From assembly GCA_024639455.1 (NCBI GenBank), contig JAHEIH010000001.1:166126-230125 (forward strand): 64,000 nucleotides of DNA. Reading direction: 5' to 3'. The notes beneath the pieces were generated by a model. The model worked only from the letters and a program-made list of their open reading frames with translations, was not told the origin of the DNA and made no database searches. The stretch is from Cellvibrionales bacterium. Its GTDB lineage: Bacteria > Pseudomonadota > Gammaproteobacteria > Pseudomonadales > JAHEIH01. Positions 57,253 through 64,000 of this stretch are shown piece by piece; within the stretch, counting starts at the first letter, position 1, and each line of letters starts with the position of its first letter. A program made the position numbers and the translations under genes.

Positions 57253-57939
57253 CTATACCTTTAGCCAAGCCCCGATGTCGATAGCAGCGGCGGCTTGGCG
57301 CCAATCGCCCCCAGCAATACAGGGCAGGTGTGCCAATCTAGGTGCCGGAATTGCCCGATCTAACATAGCTAAGCATTCCTCAAGGTAGGCCGTTTCTGGC
57401 TGGTATTCGTTGGCGATCCAGCCCACCAGTGGCAATCCATCGCGCACAATAGCTTCTGCCGTTAGCACAGCCTGGTTTACTCCCGCAGCGTTGAGACCGA
57501 CTACCAAAATCACTGGTTTTTTTATGTCTTTGGCGAGGCTGGCGATCGTTTCCACGTGGTTAAGCGGATTGCGCCAGCCACCCACACCTTCAATTAACAT
57601 GAGATCGTGCCGGCCCATCATGGCGCCGCGGCAAAGGCCGCTAATGCGCTGTACCGCCAGTCGCTTTTTTTCAAGGCCCGCGGCGATATGGGGTGGAAGT
57701 TTTGCAGCAAGAGGAAATGGGTTGATCCGATCGTAGTCGACCTCGCCACTGATCGCCTGCATCAACTGCAGAGGGTCGTGGCCGCGCAGGCCGTTATCTG
57801 TTTGCTGGCAGCCCACCGATACCGGCTGCATGGCAAAACGGCTAAAGCCGGCGTTGTTGGCGGCCTGTAAAATGGCGCAACTGGCAAAGGTGGTGCCCAC
57901 GCCCGTGTCGGCACCGACCATGAAGAAGGTCTTAGACAT
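57253..57939 (-). CDS. BioD-like protein lacking both catalytic lysines
   Basis: A 228-residue protein aligned end to end with dethiobiotin synthetase. Ser-rich and DEKH regions match: MSKTFFMVGADTGVGTT, HDPLQL, PHIAAG, LIEGVGGW and AGWIANEY. The Walker A Lys of BioD (TDTEVGKT in E. coli) is Thr16 here, and the substrate-carbamating Lys (GYKPVASG) is Gln38. The Asp, PHI and EGVGGW elements remain. Both changes are multi-base or clear single changes, not slippage. It may not make dethiobiotin. It follows a methyltransferase gene by ten bases. A role in biotin synthesis or as a regulatory nucleotide binder is open. Start 57939; 57978 is longer. Confidence 0.8.
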   Translation of the reverse strand: MSKTFFMVGADTGVGTTFASCAILQAANNAGFSRFAMQPVSVGCQQTDNGLRGHDPLQLMQAISGEVDYDRINPFPLAAKLPPHIAAGLEKKRLAVQRISGLCRGAMMGRHDLMLIEGVGGWRNPLNHVETIASLAKDIKKPVILVVGLNAAGVNQAVLTAEAIVRDGLPLVGWIANEYQPETAYLEECLAMLDRAIPAPRLAHLPCIAGGDWRQAAAAIDIGAWLKV

Positions 57940-57949
57940 ACTGTGTTGT

Positions 57950-58633
57950 TTACTCGGCGCGGTTGCGAATAATGACAAATCGGGCTTGCGCGGGGGGGCT
58001 TACTACCTTGCTGTAGAAGAAGCTGTCGCGCACTTCTAGGATATCAAAGTGTGGCCCCAAGACTTCGTAGAACTTTTCTTCAGTGAAGTGAAAGGGCATC
58101 TGGATGGTCAAGTTTTCAGCAATTTTGTCGTAGGCTACGAAACGCTCTTCTTTGCTACTCATGGTCTTTAGTAACAGGATGCCGCCGGGTTTTAGTACCC
58201 GCTTCACACCGGCGATGTACTCGGGGGTGTTGAAGACACAGATCGAGTGGTAGCAGCCACGGTCTAAGATCATATCGAACTGATTTTCCGCCAGCTTGCT
58301 CTCGGTGATGTCATCTTTCACCAGCGCCACACGAACATCGGGTTGCGTAGCCAGTGCTTCACGCGCCTTATCAAGAGCCGTGTCAGAGATGTCGCTGCCC
58401 ACCAAGTTGTGGCCGCGCTTGGCTAATTCAATAGCTTGGGAGGCGGTGCAGGTTCCCAGGTCGAGAATATCGAGATTTTGTAAGTTGTTGCTCTCTAGAT
58501 AGGCTTCGATATCGGGATCGAGGTCTTCGTTAAACCATGGCCAGCGGTTCTCGTCGAACTTCTCATACATCGCTTGGTTCTTGGTTTCCCATTTCCAAAC
58601 ATTCCATTGTTTGAGGCGTTCTTTCATTTCCAT
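57950..58633 (-). CDS. Class I SAM-dependent methyltransferase
   Basis: A 227-residue methyltransferase. Motif I is ILDLGTCTASQAIELAK (~55-71), followed by an acidic loop at NLVGSDIS and motif post I; DMILDRGCYHSICVF and VLKPGGILLLKT are the later motifs. The Cys pair in DRGCYHSICV is like thiopurine methyltransferase-type enzymes. The substrate is unknown; it is not an obvious BioC. ATG 58633 has AGAG upstream. It is followed closely by the BioD-like gene, suggesting one transcript. Confidence 0.82.
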   Translation of the reverse strand: MEMKERLKQWNVWKWETKNQAMYEKFDENRWPWFNEDLDPDIEAYLESNNLQNLDILDLGTCTASQAIELAKRGHNLVGSDISDTALDKAREALATQPDVRVALVKDDITESKLAENQFDMILDRGCYHSICVFNTPEYIAGVKRVLKPGGILLLKTMSSKEERFVAYDKIAENLTIQMPFHFTEEKFYEVLGPHFDILEVRDSFFYSKVVSPPAQARFVIIRNRAE

Positions 58634-58822
58634 GGTGGTTCTCTTTCCCGGTGAGGCCTAGGCCAATTTAACAGTGTGGTCATGATATGCGCTTAGCCAA
58701 GTCGAGGCAACGCATGCTGACAATTCAACGACCGTTAAACCTTAGTAAATAGCATTGCAGCCAAATGGGGGTTTAGTTAAATTGCTTACCCATAACAACG
58801 CCGTATCTTTTTAGGATTTCAT

Positions 58823-60559
58823 ATGAAAAAGCCCCTTGGATTAGTCCTTTCAGCGGCAGTGATGGCTGGCTGCAGCCCGTCGAACGACACCCCATCTGTG
58901 GCTGAGAAAGCGCCGGTAATACTGCCATCTGCCGAGGTCCTGGCCGCGCGTTGTAGCGATATCGCGCAAACAATGCAGGGCGCATGGCCCGATGCGACGA
59001 CGCTCATTAACCGTGCCGTGTGGCACGCCGAACCCTACACGCAGCCTGCGGAGGGGCGAAATCCTGCTATTGATTTCCCCTCGCATTGTGAAATTAGTGG
59101 CTCGCTGCAGCAACGCGAAGGCTTTGCCGGCGAACAATACGCCATTAAATTCCAAGTGCGTATGCCTGAGGCTTGGAATGGTCGTTTTCTATTCCAAGGT
59201 GGCGGCGGAAGCAATGGCGAAGTTCGCGATGCGGTCGGTTTTATGGGTAGTGATCAGCCTACTGCTTTGAGTCGGGGTTTTGCGGTGGTATCGCAGGATT
59301 CGGGACACGATAACAAGGTGAATAATAACCCGGCCTACAATGGCACTATATCCTTTGCGTTCGATCCCAAAGCGTTAACCGACTACAGTTATGCCTCGTT
59401 AAAGCCTGTTGCTGATTCGGCTAAGCTGTTATTAAGAAAGTACTTCGACGCGCCTATTCAATACTCTTATTTTTATGGTTGTTCCAAAGGCGGTCACGAA
59501 GGTATGCAGTTCGTGCAACGCTACCCCGATGTGTTCGACGGTGTCATCGCTAAAGCACCGGCGTTTTCACTGCCGCGTGCGGCCTTGGCCGAGATACACG
59601 ATAACCAACAATTTGTCAGCATGAGCGGCGCGGAGCAGGTGTCGCTTGATGCATTACGCAATGCCATGAGCGATGCACAATTGGCGAGCGTGGCTGACGC
59701 CATTTTGGAGGCTTGTGACGCTGACGACGGCGTGGCCGATGGCATGGTTTTGCAATACGGCAGCTGCACTACCGAGCGCGTTTTGCCTAAACTGCAAGCC
59801 AAGGTTTGTGACACGGATGAGGGCTGTTTGAAGCAACCCCAAGTGGACGGTTTGGTCGCCATTATGTCGGGGCCGACAACCGCCGAAGGTGATCTTGTGT
59901 ACACCGATTGGGCGTGGGATCCAGGTATTGCATCGCCAGGCTGGCGTACCTGGAAAATGGGCTCGGCCGATGGCCGTGTGCCCGCCCTTAATATCGTGTT
60001 GGGGGGTGTTTCTTTCGGCAGTATGATGCGGCCAGAGCCTATGGTATTTGGCCCAGAAAACGTCGATTTGAACCAGTTCCTGACTGAATACGATGTCAGC
60101 ACGCAATATGTAGATATCTACAACGTGCGTCAAGGCATCAATACCTCAAGCTGGGATTTGTTTAGTGCGCGTTCACCCGATATTTCGGCCTTTAAAGCCG
60201 CCGGCGGAAAACTGATGATGCCTCATGGCGTGTCGGACCCCGTGTTCTCGGTGAACGATGGTGCCGAGTGGTACGACCAGATGAACCAAGCAACCGGCGG
60301 CGCAGAAGACTTCGTGCGTGTGTATCCCATACCCGGAATGGCGCACTGTGCCGGTGGTCCTGCTACCGAGCAGTTTGATGCGCTGAGTGCCATGCAGGCC
60401 TGGGTAGAGCAGGGTGAAGCCCCTGTTGCTTTGGTAGCCACGGCTTCTGAGCAAACGCCTTGGCCTGGCCGAACACGCCCCCTTTGCCCGTATCCCACCA
60501 CGGCGAAGTACAAGGGCGCGGGTGACATTGAAAGCGCGGCGAGCTTTAGTTGCCAGTAG
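58823..60559 (+). CDS. Tannase/feruloyl esterase-family lipoprotein
   Basis: A 578-residue serine esterase with a lipoprotein signal (KPLGLVLSAAVMAGC, lipobox MAGC). The catalytic Ser is in FYGCSKGGHEGMQ (~217) and the His in PGMAHCAGGP (~512), each preceded or followed by the Cys of the CS-D-HC disulfide, the signature of tannases and feruloyl esterases. It would cleave aromatic ester bonds of plant or algal polyphenols at the outer membrane. ATG 58823 with AGGA upstream. It stands between the methyltransferase gene and a REP element, in a region with two sulfatases. Confidence 0.87.
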   Translation: MKKPLGLVLSAAVMAGCSPSNDTPSVAEKAPVILPSAEVLAARCSDIAQTMQGAWPDATTLINRAVWHAEPYTQPAEGRNPAIDFPSHCEISGSLQQREGFAGEQYAIKFQVRMPEAWNGRFLFQGGGGSNGEVRDAVGFMGSDQPTALSRGFAVVSQDSGHDNKVNNNPAYNGTISFAFDPKALTDYSYASLKPVADSAKLLLRKYFDAPIQYSYFYGCSKGGHEGMQFVQRYPDVFDGVIAKAPAFSLPRAALAEIHDNQQFVSMSGAEQVSLDALRNAMSDAQLASVADAILEACDADDGVADGMVLQYGSCTTERVLPKLQAKVCDTDEGCLKQPQVDGLVAIMSGPTTAEGDLVYTDWAWDPGIASPGWRTWKMGSADGRVPALNIVLGGVSFGSMMRPEPMVFGPENVDLNQFLTEYDVSTQYVDIYNVRQGINTSSWDLFSARSPDISAFKAAGGKLMMPHGVSDPVFSVNDGAEWYDQMNQATGGAEDFVRVYPIPGMAHCAGGPATEQFDALSAMQAWVEQGEAPVALVATASEQTPWPGRTRPLCPYPTTAKYKGAGDIESAASFSCQ

Positions 60560-60623
60560 CGCTCCTGTGGGACGTTATTCGCCCCATCCATGGGGCTCAT
60601 CCCTAAGGGGTAGCATCGCTATT

Positions 60624-60644
60624 AAAATCGCTCCTGGCGATTTT
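60624..60644. terminator. Terminator-like hairpin after the tannase gene
   Basis: AAAATCGC and GCGATTTT pair around TCCTG, with A and T flanks, 65 bases past the stop. A second hairpin GCCCCAT/ATGGGGC lies at 60581-60596. Confidence 0.7.
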
Positions 60645-60670
60645 GTGTTTGAAGAACAAGGGATGTATTT

Positions 60671-60696
60671 CGCTAGGTCTTCGACCTAGCTCCCAC
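60671..60696 (-). repeat. REP element
   Basis: On the minus strand: GTGGGAGC head, TAGGTC/GACCTA palindrome, GCG tail. Same plan as the units at 22.5 kb but with a different stem, directly beside the collapsed LacI stop codon. Confidence 0.65.
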
Positions 60697-61662
60697 TTAT
60701 TTTGGGGGCGGGGCCGTCGATTCACGCGCAACAAGGTTGCATTCAAATATGCTATGGGACTCATGTTGTTTGCCGGTATTTAGCAAGTGCATCAGCGAAA
60801 GAAGCGCTGCTTCGGTCATCTCTTACAGGGGTTGGTGTATGGTGGTTAATGGCACCATATTCAGCTCGCCCTCGGCTAAATCATCAAATCCGGCCACACT
60901 AATATCATCGGGTACCCGCAGTCCTCGTTTATGAATGGCTTGCATAGCGGCTAGGGCACTGGCGTCGTTGGCGCATAGGATGGCGGTAGGGAGGATATCA
61001 AAATCGAGTAGAGCATTAGCGCCAGCAAAACCCGATTCACGCGTAAAATTGCCCTGGTAAAAATACGCCGGGTCGAACTCTAAGCCTTTGTTTTGAAGGC
61101 TTTGGTAGAAGCCGCGTTTGCGCTCATTCGCGGGTGGCAGGTTTGTCGGCCCTGCGATAAAAGAAATCCTCTTGTGACCCAGGTTGATGATATGTTCTGT
61201 CAAACTTGCCATTCCGCTGGCGAAGTCAGATGTGCCGAAATGTGTATTTTTAAGATTCAAAATCTGAGCAATACTTGCGTATGGAATCTTTTGTTTTTGC
61301 AGCCAAGCGTGGACTTTCTCGTCATTGGAAAAAGGCGGGGGGAGTAGGATGCCTTCAGCTCGAGCGTCATTTATTAGGGTGCTGATTGCCGCGATTACTG
61401 CTTCAGCCGAGATACCGCTATTATCCATTGAATGGCCAAGGATTTTAAAAGACGAGTTGCTGCAATAATTTACGGGAGCTTCATACAAACGATAATAATA
61501 AGAATTGTTGTTAAAGAACATCGGAAAACCGATCAAATACGTGCGCTGAGCGCGCATTGATCGTGCGACTAGATTGGGTTTGTCATTAAGTTTAGCGATG
61601 CTTTTTTCGATCCGCTGTCGTAGTGTTGGTGAGATGTTTTCCTCATTATTGATGACGCGGGA
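60697..61662 (-). pseudogene. LacI-family regulator remnant, 5' truncated and with a nonsense codon
   Basis: The frame reads leftward from 61662 with SRVINNEENISPTLRQRIEK, which is the end of a LacI headpiece (usual VSRVINN), then LVARSMRAQRTYLIG, the sugar-binding core (SMRAQR..., SNDEKVHAW, AGPTNLPPANERKRGFYQS, SVAGFDDLAEG) and LTTIHQPL. A TAA at 60823-60825 interrupts where relatives have Tyr (QPLYEM), but the same frame continues with EMTEAALLSLMHLLNTG and ends VARESTAPPPK at 60697. The first ~20 DNA-binding residues are missing at the junction with a receptor remnant. It cannot make a normal repressor. Confidence 0.88.
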
Positions 61663-62339
61663 ACCCTACGCTTAATCCCTACCTGTCAGACAACCTCGAT
61701 GTTACGTTTGAGTGGTATCAGGATGAAGATACAACCTTGACCATGGCCGTATTCAATAAAGATATCGCCAGTTTGGTAAGACCGTCGAATGACATCATAT
61801 TTATGGATGTGAATTCGATTTATGCGGCTACCAATACCTCTAAAGTCACTTCTGAGCAGTTCACCCGTACTCGTCCCAACAACGAGGAAGGTGTCAACTT
61901 GAAGGGTTTAGAGCTGGGTTACCAAACCTTCTTCACCGATTACCCTGGTCTGCTGTCTAACACCGGCTTGCAGGTAAACTACACCTTTATCGATAATTCT
62001 GATCCGCAAGTATTGACGGCGGCTTCGAAGCACAATTATAACGTGGGTGTTTTTTATGATTCGGATACAGTGGGTGCCCGTGTTTCATACACGTAGCGTG
62101 ATAAGTTCGTCTCTGGCGGTTTGCCAGATGCATATTCTGGCCTAGGTTTGATGACAGGCGCACGTGGAACACTTGATGCGAGTTTAAGCTATAACTTTAC
62201 AGAAGAGTTTGTGGTTAGCTTCGAAGGTTCAAACTTACTCGACGAGGTTGATACTGCGACAAGTATTTTGGGTAACCTGCCTGCAGATTACTTTGATACA
62301 GGTCGCCCTTTGATGCTAGGTGCACGTTACTCATTCTAA
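61659..62339 (+). pseudogene. TonB-dependent receptor C-terminal remnant
   Basis: From 61659 the frame reads GNPTLNPYLSDNLDVTFEWY, the start of the last barrel third of a receptor, then GVNLKGLELGYQTFFTDYPGLL, and ends TGRPLMLGARYSF with terminal Phe. A TAG at 62094-62096 interrupts where a barrel strand should continue (VSYT-stop-RDKFVSG). The N-terminal plug and most of the barrel are absent. It is joined head to head with the LacI remnant at 61659-61662. The remnant is followed by a terminator and then an intact sulfatase, suggesting a former sulfated-glycan uptake locus. Confidence 0.88.
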
Positions 62340-62361
62340 GTTAGAGTTGAGTTTATAGTCG

Positions 62362-62400
62362 GGATGGTTGGTAGCGAGCTATCAACCATCCTTTTCTTTT
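62362..62400 (+). terminator. Terminator after the receptor remnant
   Basis: GGATGGTTGGTAG and CTATCAACCATCC pair with one G-T mismatch around CGAG, followed by CTTTTCTTTT. Confidence 0.88.
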
Positions 62401-62418
62401 ATTAACCATGGTGTTCAT

Positions 62419-63906
62419 ATGAAAAAAATAGTTAAAAGAATCACCGGTTTGTTTCTAATGTCGTTGAGTGTTGCGCTACACGCAGAAAATACACCGCCCA
62501 ACATTATCATCATGTTCGCGGACGACCTAGGTTATGCCGACTTGGGTAGCTTCGGTAACCCCTATATACGCACACCCAATCTCGATCAAATGGCGCAGGA
62601 AGGCCAGCGCTGGACGGATTTCTATGTCGCCGCACCGGTGTGCTCCCCCAGTCGTGGTGCGTTAATGACCGGTCAGTACCCCGTGCGAAGTGGCTTGTAT
62701 GGTCAGGTCTTACCCGTCATGCATCCACAGGATCCCTACGGCGTGCCCGAGGACATTACGACCCTGCCAGAAGCATTGAAAACGGCAGGTTACGCTACTG
62801 GAATGTTTGGCAAGTGGCACTTGGGCGATGCGCCCGCGCATTTTCCTACCCGTCACGGTTTTGATTACTGGTATGGCCCTCCGTATTCCAACGATATGGA
62901 TCGCGTAGGGGCACCTTCGGCCACTGAGATTTTTACTGCCATGAAAAATGGCAGCCAGCTCGATAACAATCAAATGAACTCCTTTGCTAAAACCATCGAG
63001 CTGTTTAAAGATCCCAAAGAAGAGTACTGGAATGTGCCTTTGTATCGCAGTCAAAAGACCGCCGATGGCTATCAGGATGAGTTGGCAAAGCGCCCTGTGG
63101 TACAGCGTACCTTGACCAAAGAAATTACCGAAGAAGCGATCGCCTTTATCAAGCGTAATAAAGATAAGCCTTTCTTCGTTTACATGCCCTATGCCATGCC
63201 ACATTTACCGGTGTTTGCTAGCGAAGAGTTCGCTGGTAAGTCGCTGCGCGGCCCCTATGGCGATGCGGTAGAAGAGCTCGATTGGAGTGCCGGCCAAATG
63301 AAAAAGGCCGTTCAGGAATTTGGGCTGGCGGACAACACTATCATTTTGTTTACCAGTGATAATGGACCCTGGCAGGCGGTGTCTACATTAAATGCCGGTA
63401 GTGCGGGTGTGCTCAACGGTAGCAAGGGCCAAGTTTGGGATGGCGGTATGCGTGTGCCAGCGGTGTTCTGGGGCCCCGGTCATGTCGCTCAGGGTAAGGT
63501 AAGTGACATTGGTACCACGCTTGACGTGTTTAATACCGTGCTTACGAAAGCCGGTGTAACAGTCCCTGCGGCGAACGATGGCTTCGATTTAAGTGATACG
63601 CTTGGCCACCTGAAAAAGTCACCCCGTGAAGAGCTGGCCTACTATCGCAAAGGTGTTTTGCGCGCCTATCGCAAAGGTAACTACAAGTTGCAGTTGTACT
63701 CGATTCCTATTCTTTACAGCCGTGAGCAAAGTGTGAAGCTGGATAAGCCCAAGCTGTATGATCTTCGCCAAGACATTGGTGAGCGTAAGGACCTAGCGGA
63801 ACAGTATCCTGAAATTGTCGCGGAAATTCAGGCGGCAATCGCCGCGCACCAAGCGGCAACACCTGTCGCTAAGCCGTTGTTTGATCGCCGTATGGCGGAT
63901 TATTAA
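62419..63906 (+). CDS. Sulfatase, C-type, exported
   Basis: A 495-residue arylsulfatase-family protein from ATG 62419 (signal MKKIVKRITGLFLMSLSVALHA). The formylglycine Cys is in PVCSPSRGALMTGQYPVRSGLYG; metal ligands in IIMFADDLGYADLG and ILFTSDNGPW; GMFGKWHLGDAP follows. It belongs to a different branch from the 55.6 kb sulfatase (shorter, N-terminal motif spacing differs). It needs formylglycine maturation. It follows the receptor remnant and its terminator and is in turn followed by a terminator, so it is probably an independent unit of the same catabolic locus. Confidence 0.88.
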   Translation: MKKIVKRITGLFLMSLSVALHAENTPPNIIIMFADDLGYADLGSFGNPYIRTPNLDQMAQEGQRWTDFYVAAPVCSPSRGALMTGQYPVRSGLYGQVLPVMHPQDPYGVPEDITTLPEALKTAGYATGMFGKWHLGDAPAHFPTRHGFDYWYGPPYSNDMDRVGAPSATEIFTAMKNGSQLDNNQMNSFAKTIELFKDPKEEYWNVPLYRSQKTADGYQDELAKRPVVQRTLTKEITEEAIAFIKRNKDKPFFVYMPYAMPHLPVFASEEFAGKSLRGPYGDAVEELDWSAGQMKKAVQEFGLADNTIILFTSDNGPWQAVSTLNAGSAGVLNGSKGQVWDGGMRVPAVFWGPGHVAQGKVSDIGTTLDVFNTVLTKAGVTVPAANDGFDLSDTLGHLKKSPREELAYYRKGVLRAYRKGNYKLQLYSIPILYSREQSVKLDKPKLYDLRQDIGERKDLAEQYPEIVAEIQAAIAAHQAATPVAKPLFDRRMADY

Positions 63907-63917
63907 TCGTTCTTTCC

Positions 63918-63945
63918 ATGGGGGTTTGATAACCCCCATTGTTTT
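63918..63945. terminator. Terminator between sulfatase and the next gene
   Basis: ATGGGGGTT and AACCCCCAT pair around TGAT, followed by TGTTTT. Confidence 0.85.
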
Positions 63946-64000
63946 ACATATCAAACCAGTAATTGGCTTTTAGGGTAATCGAGCGGTAGGTGGGGGTATA
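63944..64000 (-). CDS. Partial CDS, likely outer membrane receptor C-terminus
   Basis: Reading leftward from the window edge, one frame ends TYRSITLKANYWFDM with TAA at 63944-63946. The alternating hydrophobic pattern and a near-terminal Phe suggest the last strand of an outer membrane barrel, perhaps a TonB-dependent receptor serving the sulfatases. Only 18 codons are visible, so this is tentative. Confidence 0.45.
   Translation of the reverse strand, partial: YTPTYRSITLKANYWFDM

Noticed and set aside
60823..62096. Recoded stop codons (TAA/TAG as sense)
   Set aside because: Other genes here end normally in TAA, TAG and TGA, and only the two decayed genes need readthrough.

Overview
The window looks like chromosomal DNA of a free-living, probably marine gammaproteobacterium in or near the Cellvibrionales/Pseudomonadales. 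This rests on the gene run nadK, rhomboid protease, DUF1315, DUF2797, pepN; a Pseudomonas-type glutamyl-tRNA synthetase; Zur- and Fur-type metal control; TonB-dependent receptors; sulfatases; a tannase-family esterase; and short palindromic REP elements with a GTRGGAG head. No rRNA, tRNA, CRISPR array, insertion sequence, prophage or integrase was seen. The taxonomic placement is inference.

Layout. 1-1.1 kb: a trypsin-like protease running off the left edge, broken by a 13-bp tandem duplication. 1.2-4.0 kb: a leftward group (VanZ-like protein, response regulator, omega-amidase-like nitrilase, PfkB sugar kinase). 4.0-6.96 kb: a zinc module, a His-rich ZnuD-type receptor followed by Zur, with a palindrome upstream that may be the Zur operator. 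7.0-13.0 kb: an Omp85-family barrel protein and an RND efflux pair. 13.2-20.2 kb: shikimate-kinase-like gene, ACC-deaminase-like PLP enzyme, then nadK, rhomboid, DUF1315, DUF2797 and pepN packed on the plus strand. 20.3-22.5 kb: a quinohemoprotein alcohol dehydrogenase. 22.5-28.2 kb: REP pair, Lon-related protease, gltX, a flavin-binding protein. 27.2-30.8 kb: a type IV pilin-like protein with a repeat-rich tail, a small membrane protein, and a GspE/PilB ATPase with a pseudo-receiver domain. 30.8-33.1 kb: a Fur-controlled TonB-dependent receptor, followed by a compound REP array. 33.4-38 kb: GNAT-nitrilase fusion, a frameshifted RimK-like ATP-grasp gene, a thioesterase, a frameshifted sterol-desaturase-family gene. 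38-48.8 kb: housekeeping and signalling genes, including a hybrid histidine kinase with a CAG (polyglutamine) tract, a YeeE/YedE thiosulfate-type transporter, a TlpA/ScsD-like thiol protein, a second histidine kinase, and a chemoreceptor-like coiled-coil fused to a rhodanese domain. 48.8-54.9 kb: acyl-CoA ligase, gluconate kinase and permease, a GAF/EAL pair. 55.6-64 kb: a catabolic region with two C-type sulfatases, a tannase-family lipoprotein, a BioD-like protein lacking both catalytic lysines, and a collapsed LacI-regulator/TonB-receptor locus.

The most distinctive points are the MCP-rhodanese fusion near other sulfur and redox genes, the BioD homologue with both key lysines replaced, the LacI/TonB-receptor deletion junction with separate nonsense codons in each remnant, three in-frame or out-of-frame simple-repeat changes, and the compound REP array. 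Several genes (1 kb, 35.5 kb, 37.2 kb) are broken by small indels, so sequencing or assembly error must be excluded before calling them true pseudogenes.
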